Assembly: GCF_031624495.1 (NCBI RefSeq)
Contig: NZ_JAMQOP010000002.1
Coordinates: 558,001 to 622,000 of the forward strand
DNA: 64,000 nucleotides
Source of the DNA: Halogeometricum sp. S1BR25-6
GTDB taxonomy: Archaea > Halobacteriota > Halobacteria > Halobacteriales > Haloferacaceae
Reading direction: 5' to 3'
Shown: one piece after another, positions 8,199-16,745 of the stretch
Layout of the letters: every line of letters starts with the position of its first letter
How positions within the stretch are numbered: position 1 is the first letter of the stretch
Notes under the pieces: model-generated
Databases searched by the model: none
What the model saw: the letters and a program-made list of their open reading frames with translations, nothing else
What the model was told of the DNA's origin: nothing
Made by a program: the position numbers and the translations under genes

Positions 8199-9563
8199 AT
8201 GAGTAGAAAGCTTTCCGATGAGAACGAAACCGAACGGAGCGGCCTCGGGGGGGCCATCAAGAACTGGGTAGGGGGCGGAGACTCGCGTCCGCGGGCGCGA
8301 ACCGCGTCCGCGTCCGATTCCGATTCCGAGGCGGCGAAAGGAGAGAATGACCGAGTCGAAATCGGGCGGCGGTCGTACCTGAAGATGGTCGGCGTCGCCG
8401 CGGCGACGGCCTCTGTCGCGGGGTGCACGGGAACGTCCGACGGCGTCGCGAGCGTCCAACCCCTGTCGGCGTTCGGTTACGGCGGGGCGGCCGTCCTCCA
8501 GCAGGCTTCCTCGCTCGACCTCACCGTGAGCGAGTCCGAGTCGAACGACAGTCAGGCGACCGCGATGGCCGTCGACCTCGGCGCCACCGTGTCGGGTCGG
8601 CTGGCGTCCTCGGAGGTCGACTGGTACGCCGTCGACGCGACGGCGGGACAGGAACTCCTCGTGGACTTCGAGCGAGCCACCGACGCGGGCGTCGTCGCGG
8701 TCATCGTCTACGACGCCGACGGCGGGTGGAGCGACCTCCGGTATCTGGGCACCTCGGGTCCGGTGACGGTTCGGAGCGCCGTCGAGGAGTCGGGAACGTA
8801 CTACGTGCAGGTCATCGACGTCGAGAACGGCGGCGGAGACTACACGCTGGCGGTCTCGGCGGGCGGCGCGGAAACGGAGACGCCCACCGCGACTCCCACG
8901 CCGACTCCGACTCCCACGCCCACCCCGACGGACGGGCAGTCACCCTTCGGCGGGCAAGCGCGGACGCTTCCGGGACAGATCGAGGCCGAACACTTCGACG
9001 CGGGCGGCGCCGGCGTCGCCTACTTCGACACCACGAGCGCGGCGAAAGGCGGCGACTACCGGACGGACGAACTGGTGGACATCGAGAACACGCAGGACGA
9101 CTCCGGGACGTACAACGTCGGGTGGATGCAGGAGGGCGAGTGGTTGGAGTACACTGTCGACGTGACGGCCGCGACGTACGACGTCAAACTTCGCGTCGCC
9201 TCGCCGGTCAGCGGCAAGCGGTTCCGCGTGCTGCTCGACCGGGAGGAACTCGGCGTCGTCGAGGTGCCGAACACCGGTAGCTGGCAGTCCTGGCAGACGG
9301 TGACGATACCGGACGTCGTCCTGTCCGAAGGGCAGGACCAGGTGCTGCGGGTCGAAGTCGTCGACGGGGACGTGAACCTCAACTGGATCGAGTTCACGAG
9401 CAACCAACCGGCTGTCACGCCGACGCCGACTCCTACACCGACTCCCACCCCGACGCCGACCCCCACGCCGACTCCGACTCCCACGCCCTCGCCCTCGCTC
9501 GACGACTACGGGCTACAGGGCTACGGCGAGATGGGATACGGCGGCGTCGAGACGTCGAACTGA
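8199..9563 (+). CDS. Tat-exported lipoprotein with PPC and CBM6-like domains
   Basis: 454 residues. A long acidic N region is followed by the Tat motif GRRSYLKMVGVAAATAS and a lipobox ending in Cys76 (VAGC), so the mature protein is probably lipid-anchored outside the membrane. Next come a bacterial pre-peptidase C-terminal (PPC) domain (about 105-225; NDSQATAMAVDLG, EVDWYAVDATAG), a Thr-Pro linker, a CBM6-like carbohydrate-binding domain (about 255-405; IEAEHFDAGG, EGEWLEYTVDV, LNWIEF), a second longer Thr-Pro linker and a Gly-Tyr tail (YGLQGYGEMGYGG). There is no catalytic domain, so it probably binds surface polysaccharide. A TATA-like GATAATTAAG (about 8167-8176) fits a leaderless start. 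Confidence 0.82.
   Translation: MSRKLSDENETERSGLGGAIKNWVGGGDSRPRARTASASDSDSEAAKGENDRVEIGRRSYLKMVGVAAATASVAGCTGTSDGVASVQPLSAFGYGGAAVLQQASSLDLTVSESESNDSQATAMAVDLGATVSGRLASSEVDWYAVDATAGQELLVDFERATDAGVVAVIVYDADGGWSDLRYLGTSGPVTVRSAVEESGTYYVQVIDVENGGGDYTLAVSAGGAETETPTATPTPTPTPTPTPTDGQSPFGGQARTLPGQIEAEHFDAGGAGVAYFDTTSAAKGGDYRTDELVDIENTQDDSGTYNVGWMQEGEWLEYTVDVTAATYDVKLRVASPVSGKRFRVLLDREELGVVEVPNTGSWQSWQTVTIPDVVLSEGQDQVLRVEVVDGDVNLNWIEFTSNQPAVTPTPTPTPTPTPTPTPTPTPTPTPSPSLDDYGLQGYGEMGYGGVETSN
8879..8938 (+). repeat. Thr-Pro linker repeat 1
   Basis: Short tandem repeats of ACTCC/CACGCC type encoding alternating Thr-Pro between the PPC and CBM6 domains. Confidence 0.7.
9412..9500 (+). repeat. Thr-Pro linker repeat 2
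   Basis: A longer tandem Thr-Pro-coding tract after the CBM6 domain. Such linkers are usually O-glycosylated or extended and may vary in length between strains. Confidence 0.7.
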
Positions 9564-9577
9564 GGACCGACCGGCGG

Positions 9578-10543
9578 TTACTTCGGGACCGACGACCCGG
9601 CGACGAGGCGGTTCGTAGCCTGCGCGAGTCGGTGGGTCGTCCGCCCGCCGAGCGTCACGCCGGCGTACAGGAGGAACGTGGGTTCGAAGGGGTAGTGTTG
9701 AACCGCCTTCAGGAAGAACCGACGGGCCACCTGGTAATTTCTGTCGTTTATCGACGCCGACCCGACGCGGTAGGCCGTCCACCCGAGCATCTTCCGCTCG
9801 AAGAGGGGGCCGTACTCGGCCGCCAGGTCGCGGTATTTCTCCACGAACAGCCCGTAGCTCTCCAGGAGGTTGTCGTAGTCGTCGGAGATGCGGTTGTGCG
9901 CGTCGTACTCGTAGGTGACGAGCGCCTCCCCGATGGGTTCGAACTCGCACTTGGTCGAGAGGGCGACGTACCACTCCAGGTCGGCCCACCGCTTGAACCG
10001 CTCGTCGAACGGCGTCTCCTTGGCGAGGTCCGACCGGACCATCACCGCCGACTGCGTGCCGACGACGTTCCGGCAGAGCACCGCCTTCGTGACGTCCCCG
10101 TCGACCGGGTCGGGGATGACGACGTCGTGGACGCTGCCGTCCATCTCGCCCTTGCGGCCGACGTAGACGAGGCCGACGTCGTCGCCGACGGTTCGGAAGC
10201 GCGCGACCTGCTTCGAGAGCTTCTCGGGGTCCCACCGGTCGTCGTCGTCCAAAAACGCGATGTACTCCCCCGTCGCCGCCTCGACGCCCGTGTTGCGGGC
10301 GGCGTTGGCGCCGCGATTCTCCGAGTGGCGGCGTATCTCGAAGGAGTGCACGTCCGGCGAGACGCCGTCGAGAACCTCGCTCGCCGGTACCTCCGAGCAG
10401 TCGTCGACGACGACGAGTTCGACGGGCGCGTACTCCTGTTCGGAGACGGTTTCCACCGCCGTCCGCAGGTACGCGGGGCGGTCGTAGGTGGTGATGATTA
10501 CCGTGACAAGCGGGTCGTCGGCGTGGGGGTCGGTTCGACTCAT
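9578..10543 (-). CDS. Glycosyltransferase family 2
   Basis: 321 residues from the ATG at 10543. The GT-A fold is marked by VTVIITTYDRPAYLRTAVET (strand 1), VELVVVDDCS, RGANAARNTGVEAATGEY and the nucleotide-sugar/metal-binding AFLDDDDRW (about 97-104). It has no membrane segments, so it is a cytosolic enzyme that would add a sugar to a lipid-linked or protein acceptor at the inner face. It converges with the CBM6 lipoprotein gene (14 bp between stops). The donor and acceptor cannot be told. The longer frame to 10687 is basic and unlikely. Confidence 0.88.
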   Translation of the reverse strand: MSRTDPHADDPLVTVIITTYDRPAYLRTAVETVSEQEYAPVELVVVDDCSEVPASEVLDGVSPDVHSFEIRRHSENRGANAARNTGVEAATGEYIAFLDDDDRWDPEKLSKQVARFRTVGDDVGLVYVGRKGEMDGSVHDVVIPDPVDGDVTKAVLCRNVVGTQSAVMVRSDLAKETPFDERFKRWADLEWYVALSTKCEFEPIGEALVTYEYDAHNRISDDYDNLLESYGLFVEKYRDLAAEYGPLFERKMLGWTAYRVGSASINDRNYQVARRFFLKAVQHYPFEPTFLLYAGVTLGGRTTHRLAQATNRLVAGSSVPK

Positions 10544-10900
10544 CGGGTCACCGGAGGGGCGGGCGTCGCGGGCGCGGTTGCGTGGCGTTCGGTCCGGACA
10601 TCGTTCTCGTCCGTGTCGTCTCCGCGTCCACATACTGTTATGCGTGTTATTACGAGACGAACGACACCGTCGGCCGCCGAGGAACAAAAGACAGCTATTT
10701 TATGCTTGGTTCGGGCAATTAGTTACATTGCTACTAATACTCGAACGCGAGCGGCGGCGGCAGCGAATCCGTTCGGCGGGACGCGATTCGAGGCGAAAAC
10801 CACCGCGGTCGGTCGGATACGGAGCGTATACCTTTACCGGGCGAAGACCTTCAGGACAGCAAACGGCCCTCGTGGTCGGCGGACCCGTGGCTCAGCAACC
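10544..10900. other. Divergent intergenic region, regulatory
   Basis: Between the GT2 gene (minus) and the first beta-helix gene (plus). It has an AT-rich core near 10690-10740 with TTAGTTAC (10719-10726, reverse complement of GTAACTAA) and TTAGT...ACTAA half-sites, and a TATA-like GTATACCTTTA at about 10827-10837. No gene seen. Confidence 0.45.
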
Positions 10901-11005
10901 ATGAACACAGATACAAGACACTCGGCGGCGTTCGACGGGTCGAAGTGCGCGCCGGTCGGGCGAACAGGGACGGGACAGCGAGGAGAGCGGGCGAGAGATG
11001 AGTGA
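10901..11005 (+). CDS. Short upstream ORF (34 codons) overlapping beta-helix gene start
   Basis: ATG at 10901 (MNTDTRHSAAFDGSKCAP...) runs to a TGA 8 nt inside the next gene (ATGAGTGA). No clear TATA-like box precedes it at the leaderless distance, so it may be chance. Confidence 0.25.
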   Translation: MNTDTRHSAAFDGSKCAPVGRTGTGQRGERARDE

Positions 11006-12434
11006 GGATACGGAGCGTCAAGAAGAGACCGAAGCGGACCCCGAAGAGGTCGGCGCGGAGGGAGAGCGGGACGAAGGAGACGAGACGGTAACGCGCCGTG
11101 AGACCATCGTGGCGACGGCCGCGGGAGTCGTCGGTACCGGGACGCTCGCGCTCTCGTATCTCTTCTCGGACGGAGACGACGACCCCGACACGGAGGCGCC
11201 GACGCCGATGTCCCCGACGCCGACCGAGGGCGACGGCGAACAGGTGCCCGAGGGGGAAGACATCCGGGACTACGGGGCGGCAATAGACGGACAGACCAAC
11301 GACGCCCCGGCCATCATGCGCGCGCTTCGGGCGGCCTCTCCCGGCGGGGTCGTCTACCTGCCGCCGGGCGATATCCTCCTCGACGCGCGGGACACCGACT
11401 CCAAGGCCATCCGACTCAACGCCTCGAACCGAAACGTCACGCTCCGGGGCGCCGGACCGGGGGCGGGAGAGACGCGACTGGTCATGGCTCCGGGTCACGA
11501 AGGCGTCCACAGCGCGGTGTACGTCGGCACGAATCCGGGCAACAGTGCCGGGACCGTCCGACTCGAACGTCTCACCATCGTCGGGAACAAGCGGAATCAG
11601 GGGGTCAACCCCGGTTTAGGCATCCGAACGGAGGCCGAGGGCACGCTGGTGATGCGCGACTGCCGCGTCACCTCGTGGCTGAACGCGGGCGTGAAACTGT
11701 CCGGCGGGATGGACGCCGACATCCAGTACTGCGAGTTCAGCAACAACGGACTGCGCGAGAACGGCGGCCACGACGTCTCCCCGAACCAGGACCGCCACCA
11801 GACGGAGACGGTCATCAGGCGGTGTCACTGCCACAACTCGGGCGGGGCGTCCGTCGACGTCGGACAGACCGAGGATATCGAACTGCAGACCGTCCTCATC
11901 GACGAGTGCATCCTGGAGAACAGCCTCGCGTCGCTGAAACTCTCGACGCAGAACAAGCTGACGACCGTCCGCCGGACGCAGATGCTGGGCGGCGACGCGA
12001 CGACGATACCGGTCAAAGTCAACCCGACCGACATCAGCATCGACGACCTTGTCCTCGAAGACGTGCTCATCGACGGCGGGGGGTGGCCGGCCATCGACCT
12101 GCCCTGTCCCGGCCGCCTGCGACTCGACAACGTCGCCATCATGAACGTCGACCAGAACAACCGGCAGCGCGGACAGGACAGAGGGGGAATCTTCACCCGC
12201 GACATCGACTTCCGCGACTCCGGCCGGGTCTCCATCCACAACGTCGGTCAGAACAACGAGAGCATCGCCCTCAACATCGAGGACGGCGGAGGCTCGATAG
12301 CGGAACTCGTCTACGGCAACGTCGCCGGCGTGGGCAAAAGCCAGGGCGTCAACCTGGAGAAGACCACCCGCGGCGAACCGCTGGAACCGGACGTCGTCGC
12401 TCGGAAGAACGTCGGGCCGCGGTCCGCCTCGTGA
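10998..12434 (+). CDS. Secreted or membrane-anchored parallel beta-helix protein (pectate-lyase-like fold), copy 1
   Basis: 478 residues. An acidic N region precedes TRRETIVATAAGVVGTGTLA, a Tat-like twin-Arg plus hydrophobic segment (about 32-55) without a clear cleavage site or lipobox, then a Pro/Thr/Asp linker. The body begins DIRDYGAAIDGQTNDAPAIM and VYLPPGDILL, the standard opening of right-handed beta-helix (pectin-lyase/Pel superfamily) proteins, followed by short repeated coils. No catalytic triad can be assigned. It is a paralogue of the next gene (GGHDVSPNQ, TTIPVKVNPTDISI, IDLPCPGRLRLDNVAI align). Likely acts on or binds an extracellular polysaccharide. Confidence 0.8.
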   Translation: MSEDTERQEETEADPEEVGAEGERDEGDETVTRRETIVATAAGVVGTGTLALSYLFSDGDDDPDTEAPTPMSPTPTEGDGEQVPEGEDIRDYGAAIDGQTNDAPAIMRALRAASPGGVVYLPPGDILLDARDTDSKAIRLNASNRNVTLRGAGPGAGETRLVMAPGHEGVHSAVYVGTNPGNSAGTVRLERLTIVGNKRNQGVNPGLGIRTEAEGTLVMRDCRVTSWLNAGVKLSGGMDADIQYCEFSNNGLRENGGHDVSPNQDRHQTETVIRRCHCHNSGGASVDVGQTEDIELQTVLIDECILENSLASLKLSTQNKLTTVRRTQMLGGDATTIPVKVNPTDISIDDLVLEDVLIDGGGWPAIDLPCPGRLRLDNVAIMNVDQNNRQRGQDRGGIFTRDIDFRDSGRVSIHNVGQNNESIALNIEDGGGSIAELVYGNVAGVGKSQGVNLEKTTRGEPLEPDVVARKNVGPRSAS

Positions 12435-12513
12435 CACTGCCTCCGAGGCCGCCTACGGCCAACGCGCGCGAACGTGGCCGACGCCGCTCCGGCATCTGTT
12501 CGGTATCTACGCG

Positions 12514-12521
12514 GTAACTAA
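12514..12521 (+). promoter_or_regulatory. GTAACTAA motif, third copy in the region
   Basis: Exact GTAACTAA, also at 8104-8111 and, reversed, at 10719-10726; all three are upstream of extracellular-protein genes. Its distance to each gene differs, so it may be a regulator site or coincidence. Confidence 0.25.
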
Positions 12522-12556
12522 AACGCGAGTACTCGTCCACAACTCGCCACCAGCGG

Positions 12557-12576
12557 ACATGTTCAGGATGACATGT
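12557..12576. promoter_or_regulatory. ACATGT-N8-ACATGT element
   Basis: Two palindromic ACATGT hexamers 8 bp apart, containing ATGT-N8-ACAT, the half-site layout described for PadR-family operators. It lies about 145 bp before the second beta-helix gene. Whether a PadR protein binds is untested; two PadR-like genes are near 52 kb. Confidence 0.35.
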
Positions 12577-12719
12577 GGGAAGAAGAGTTATTCACTGAAG
12601 AGGGAACTCGGAGGTATGGACGCAGAACGCGGCGCCACGGGGTGCCTCCAGACGAGAGCGAACGACCGGCGCGAAACCACCCGTCCGGCCGCGGAGCGGA
12701 CCAACTGAGAGTCATTATC

Positions 12720-14045
12720 ATGGTGAAGAAAGTTACAGACTTCGGTGCGGTCGGTGACGGATCGCGCGACGACACGGACGCCATACGGAACGCTGCGGAC
12801 GCCGCGGGGCCCGGCGGGACGGTCTACTTCCCGCCCGGAACGTACCTCGTCGGCTCCGACAGCCGAGTGCCCCTGGCGTACCCCGGCGACGGAAGTTGGG
12901 ACGACCTGACCTGGAAGGGCGCCGGCGCGGACGAGGTCACCATCAAGATGGCCGGCGGCCAGACGAAGGCGCACTTCGTCTTCCTGGTGAAGGGCTCGCA
13001 GTCCCCGCGGAACGTGACGTTCGACGGACTGGCCGTCGACGGCAACAAGGACCAGCAGTCGAACGACAGCGTCGGCCTGTGCGTTCTCACGGAGGCCGAA
13101 GGGTTGTTCAAGATGCACAACTGCCGGCTCATGAACGCGCAGAACGCGAACCTCAAACACTCCGGGCACATGGACTCGGAGATCACCTACTCGCACTTCC
13201 ACAACGCGGGCTACGTCTGGAACGGCGGCCACGGCATCTCTCCCAACCAGACCGCGAAGACGACGACCACTATCCGGAAGTGCCTGTTCACCGACCAGAA
13301 GGGCGCGGACGTCGACGTGGGGCACGCCAAGCCGAAAGACTGGCAGACCGTCCTCATCGAGAACTGCGTGATGCGGGACTCCTACCGGGGGAGTCTCAAG
13401 ATGACGCAGGAGAACGCGAAGACGACCATCCGCAACACAATCATGACGGGGAACTCCGACACCGAAATCCCGGTGAAGGCGAACCCCTCCGACGCGTCCA
13501 TCGGGACCGTCGCCCTCGAGAACTGCATCATCGACGGCGGGAAGTTCCCCGGCATCGACTTTCCCGTCCCCGGTCGCCTCGAACTGAACGAGGTCGCCAT
13601 CAAGAACGTCGGACGGGGCGGCCACCGCGACGGCGCGGGCATCTACACCGACCAGATGGACGTCGTCGGCGGTCGCATCTCCGTTCACGGCACCGATACG
13701 ATGGTCAACTTCACCGACAGCGCGAGCGGGTCCATCGACGAAATCATCCACGAGTCGGGCATCTCCCTGGGCCGCGACCGCGGCATCGTCGGGGCTACGA
13801 CCGTCGGCAGTCCGCTCGCACCGTCCGTCCCGAGCGAGTCTGAGGTGGGTCCCGGAGCGAGCGACGGCGCGGACCCGGGCACCTCGGAGCCGGCGCCGGC
13901 CGACCCCAAGACGTACGGCGGTTACAAGCTCCCCGAACCGGGCACCGTCGACTGGCACGTCCCGCTGAACGAGAACTTCGTCAAAATCGAAGACGACGTG
14001 CTCGAACTCCTCGCGCGGGTGCAGCAGCTCGAAGAACAGCACTGA
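12720..14045 (+). CDS. Parallel beta-helix protein (pectate-lyase-like fold), copy 2, with DWH tail
   Basis: 441 residues from the ATG at 12720, where MVKKVTDFGAVGDGSRDDTD gives the usual beta-helix opening. VYFPPGTYLVGS and repeated coils follow, aligned along their length with the preceding gene (GGHGISPNQ, EIPVKANPSDASI, IDFPVPGRLELNEVAI). Unlike copy 1 it has no signal sequence unless a start further upstream is used (the frame is open to 12573, basic). After a Pro/Ala/Gly linker it ends in GTVDWHVPLNENFVKIEDDV and a short coiled coil (LLARVQQLEEQ), a tail I associate with haloarchaeal surface proteins. Tandem duplication with later divergence is likely. Confidence 0.78.
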   Translation: MVKKVTDFGAVGDGSRDDTDAIRNAADAAGPGGTVYFPPGTYLVGSDSRVPLAYPGDGSWDDLTWKGAGADEVTIKMAGGQTKAHFVFLVKGSQSPRNVTFDGLAVDGNKDQQSNDSVGLCVLTEAEGLFKMHNCRLMNAQNANLKHSGHMDSEITYSHFHNAGYVWNGGHGISPNQTAKTTTTIRKCLFTDQKGADVDVGHAKPKDWQTVLIENCVMRDSYRGSLKMTQENAKTTIRNTIMTGNSDTEIPVKANPSDASIGTVALENCIIDGGKFPGIDFPVPGRLELNEVAIKNVGRGGHRDGAGIYTDQMDVVGGRISVHGTDTMVNFTDSASGSIDEIIHESGISLGRDRGIVGATTVGSPLAPSVPSESEVGPGASDGADPGTSEPAPADPKTYGGYKLPEPGTVDWHVPLNENFVKIEDDVLELLARVQQLEEQH

Positions 14046-14160
14046 ACCGAACAGCTCGACTCTCTTTCTGGCATTCTCCGGCGTCCCGGCGCGCACCGGC
14101 GCTTCAGCGTGCGCGAGCGACCCCGGTCGAGTCGAGTCGACGCGAGCGCGAAACCGACGA

Positions 14161-15069
14161 CTACACCTTGTAGCCGAGGTCTTTGAGGTTCTGTTCGACC
14201 TCGGCCATGTCGATGGCGTCCGACTCAACCGGTGGGTCGGCTCTGATCGTCCGGCGCGGACCGTCGGCGACGACGTGCCACGGAACCGTCACCAGCTTGT
14301 CGGTGAAGATGCCCGGCGGGTGGCCGACCCAGCGGACCGGGAACGGCGTGAGTCGGTCGCCGAGCATCTCGCCGTGGTCCGAACTGATGACGGTCTTGCC
14401 GTCGAGTTCCTCGACGAGCGTCTGGACGTGTTCGAGGACGTACCGGAGGTTCGACCGGTAGGCCTCTCGGACGTCCTCGTAGCTCACGTCGCTCCCGCGG
14501 ACCGTCTCCCGGAGGCCGGTCCTGTCGAGTTCGAACGCGTCGTTGTCGGTGTCGAGGTACGGGTAGTGCGGCTGCATGTAGTGGATGAGGAGCCGCTTGT
14601 TCGGGTACTCGTCCTTCAGGTCGAGCACCGCACGGGTGACCGCTTCGGGACTGGGGACGAACCCGTCGGCGACGTCCCGTTCGACGTCGTGGTACGCGTG
14701 GAGTTCGCAGTTCAACTCGTCCTGTAGCTGGAGGTACCAGCGGTTCCCGGAGATGTACACCACGTCGTGGAGCCGCTTGTCCTTGAAGTTCCCGTGGACG
14801 AACTGCTTGCTCGCGCTGCCGCGGGACTGCCGCGTCTCGGGGGTGCCCGCGAACGGCGTCATCTCGGCGTAGGTGTCCGCCCGGCAGGCGTCGAGGAGGA
14901 TGAGGTTATCCCAGTCCTCCTCGAAGACGTCCGTCCCCCTCGTGTTGTACTGGCTGTCGCCCGTGTAATCGTAGTACGCTCGGTTGAGTCCGAGTCCGAC
15001 CAACCCGGGGTCCCGGAAGGCGCGGGTGAGCAGTTCCGGGTTCTCCCGGATGCGGTCCCAGAGTATCAT
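14161..15069 (-). CDS. Sulfatase/alkaline-phosphatase-superfamily hydrolase, short form 1
   Basis: 302 residues. WDNLILLDACRADTYAEM gives the first metal-binding Asp of the superfamily, SSDHGEMLGDR the distal Asp-His pair, and HYMQPHYPYLDTD a conserved central motif. The nucleophile position is probably in SRGSASKQFV, conserved with the next gene, and not a formylglycine Cys. Such short cytosolic or peripheral members may act as phosphodiesterases or phosphotransferases on glycans instead of sulfatases. The C terminus ends LKDLGYKV, like the other two in this region. Its ATG overlaps the stop of a 49-codon ORF (15066-15215). Confidence 0.82.
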   Translation of the reverse strand: MILWDRIRENPELLTRAFRDPGLVGLGLNRAYYDYTGDSQYNTRGTDVFEEDWDNLILLDACRADTYAEMTPFAGTPETRQSRGSASKQFVHGNFKDKRLHDVVYISGNRWYLQLQDELNCELHAYHDVERDVADGFVPSPEAVTRAVLDLKDEYPNKRLLIHYMQPHYPYLDTDNDAFELDRTGLRETVRGSDVSYEDVREAYRSNLRYVLEHVQTLVEELDGKTVISSDHGEMLGDRLTPFPVRWVGHPPGIFTDKLVTVPWHVVADGPRRTIRADPPVESDAIDMAEVEQNLKDLGYKV

Positions 15070-15215
15070 TGGCGGCTCCCGTCGGTCGGGGTTCGGCTCT
15101 CAATCGGTGCCGGCTCTCGAACGGCCGTCGGTGCCGTCGCCGCCGCGACCGGTTGTCCGCGAGTCACGTGGGAGGCGGCGACGAGCGAGCGTTCACGGGG
15201 AATGGAGAGCGCCAT
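15066..15215 (-). CDS. Short leaderless ORF (49 codons) coupled to sulfatase-fold gene
   Basis: ATG at 15215 (MALSIPRERSLVAASHV...) lies 27 nt after a TATA-like CTTTTAG (15239-15245, minus). The TGA overlaps the ATG of the sulfatase-fold gene as ATGA. Composition is Arg/Pro/Ala-rich. Probably a translated leader; a coding role is unproven. Confidence 0.4.
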   Translation of the reverse strand: MALSIPRERSLVAASHVTRGQPVAAATAPTAVREPAPIESRTPTDGSRQ

Positions 15216-15238
15216 GGTACGAAGAACCCTCCCGGCGC

Positions 15239-15245
15239 CTAAAAG
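15239..15245 (-). promoter_or_regulatory. TATA-like box for sulfatase-fold gene 1
   Basis: CTTTTAG on the minus strand, centre 27 nt before the ATG of the short ORF at 15215. Confidence 0.4.
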
Positions 15246-15351
15246 TATGGAGCCCCTCACCGGTCGGTGGCCGTCGCCACCGGTGCCGCATACATTTCTG
15301 TGAAACGATAGTTTCGCGGCCGGAGGCGATTGGATTCGGATTTGTACGCTC

Positions 15352-15361
15352 CATAACTATA
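15352..15361 (+). promoter_or_regulatory. TATA-like box for sulfatase-fold gene 2
   Basis: ATAACTATAT, about 30 nt before the ATG at 15390; leaderless start likely. With the minus-strand box at 15239-15245 this forms a divergent promoter pair. Confidence 0.5.
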
Positions 15362-15389
15362 TCCGCTATCCGTCGTACCCTGTAGCCAC

Positions 15390-16382
15390 ATGCACACCGA
15401 CATCCGAGCGTGGCTCAGAGAGTTCCCCTCGGAAGTCAAAGGCGGGAGCAGTCCGAAACAAGCCCTGTTGAAATCCCTCCGCGGTGCGTTCAACGGACCG
15501 TACTTCTCGCTCACGACTCGATATCCGCTCGGAACGAACATCTACGAACGGGAGTGGGACCTCCTCATCGTCCTCGACGCCTGTCGACTGGACGCCCTCC
15601 GCGCGGTGGCCCCCGAGTACGACTACATCGAACTGGTCAGTTCCATCTGGTCGGTCGGCAGCGCCTCCCACGAGTGGATCTGCAAGACGTTCACCAACGA
15701 GTACCGCTCGGAGATAGAGAACACGTCGCTCGTCACGACGAACCCGTTCGTCCCGCAGACGTTCGACGACCGCGTGTTCCCGCCGAAGGCGTACGCCGTC
15801 CCGTTCATGTGGGCGGACTGGGACGTCGTCGAGAAGTCGACGTTCCAGAACCTCCTGCAGATACACCGGCACGACTACGATGAGTACTTCACCGCGCCCC
15901 CGCCGGAGGTGGTCACCGACTACGCCATCCAGATGGCGCGCGAGGACCCCGCAGAGCGGATGGTGCTTCACTACTTCCAACCGCACACGCCGTACATCTC
16001 GGAGGCCCACCGCGAGAAACGGACGCTGACGCCGTTAGAAGACGACCCGTGGCGGGAGATGATGCAGGGACGGGCGACCAAGGAGGAAGCGTGGGAACTG
16101 TACATGGACAACCTGCGCTTCGTTCTCGACGACATCGAAAGGCTCCTACAGAATATCGACGCCAAGCGCGTCGTCATCACGGCCGACCACGGCGACCTGT
16201 TCGGCGAGATGGGCGGCTACGGCCACCCCGAAGGGTTCGTCCACCCCGACCTGAAGCGCGTCCCGTGGGCCCTCGCCACCGGCACCGACACCGGCGACGT
16301 CGTCCCGGACGTGGACACGGCCAGACAGACCGACGCGGACTACGACGTCCAGGAGCGATTAGAGAAACTCGGGTACCTGTAA
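15390..16382 (+). CDS. Sulfatase/alkaline-phosphatase-superfamily hydrolase, short form 2
   Basis: 330 residues, paralogous to the divergent gene at 14161-15069. REWDLLIVLDACRLDALRAV carries the first metal ligand, WSVGSASHEWICKTF the presumed nucleophile loop, LHYFQPHTPYISEAH the central motif, and VVITADHGDLFGEMGGYGHP the distal Asp-His site. The C terminus ends LEKLGYL. No signal peptide or membrane segment is seen, so it probably acts in the cytoplasm or at the membrane face. Substrate unknown; a role in phosphate- or sulfate-substituted glycan synthesis is inferred from the glycosyltransferases around it. Confidence 0.82.
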   Translation: MHTDIRAWLREFPSEVKGGSSPKQALLKSLRGAFNGPYFSLTTRYPLGTNIYEREWDLLIVLDACRLDALRAVAPEYDYIELVSSIWSVGSASHEWICKTFTNEYRSEIENTSLVTTNPFVPQTFDDRVFPPKAYAVPFMWADWDVVEKSTFQNLLQIHRHDYDEYFTAPPPEVVTDYAIQMAREDPAERMVLHYFQPHTPYISEAHREKRTLTPLEDDPWREMMQGRATKEEAWELYMDNLRFVLDDIERLLQNIDAKRVVITADHGDLFGEMGGYGHPEGFVHPDLKRVPWALATGTDTGDVVPDVDTARQTDADYDVQERLEKLGYL

Positions 16383-16745
16383 CCGACCCGCGTCCCACTC
16401 GTCTCTTCAGTTTCCTCCCGTTCGACCGGAGGGCAAAAGGCCACCGACTGAACCCGCCCGGAAGACAGCGGCGCGCTGCGACCGCTCAGCGTCGGCAGAG
16501 TTCCCCAGAACGAGTAGTGGAGGAGAACAGAGCCCAATCGACGCCGGGGCGGTCTCTCACCGAACTGAGAACGCGGAGCGGTGCGTCGTCGGAGCGTAAC
16601 TCGCCGGAACGGAGTCTCCCCGGTCGGCGGGAGTGCACCGGCGCCAGCGTTCGTCTGTATCCGTTCTGCGCCGGTACCGGCGCCGAGGACGGCGGCGATG
16701 GAATCGAGAGAAGAGAACGGCGCCCCCGCGTGACATCGAGCGGGG
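16383..16745. other. Convergent intergenic gap without a gene
   Basis: 363 bp between two converging sulfatase-fold genes. GC-rich, with no plausible haloarchaeal coding frame, no strong hairpin and no T-run that I could pick out. Confidence 0.5.

Noticed and set aside
8879-9500. Thr-Pro tandem repeats as a CRISPR array
   Set aside because: The repeats are in frame inside one protein, have no unique spacers and no cas genes nearby.
12559-12708. 49-codon ORF before the second beta-helix gene as another leader ORF
   Set aside because: Its stop is 11 nt before the gene start with no overlap, and there is no TATA-like box at the leaderless distance, so it was not counted with the others.
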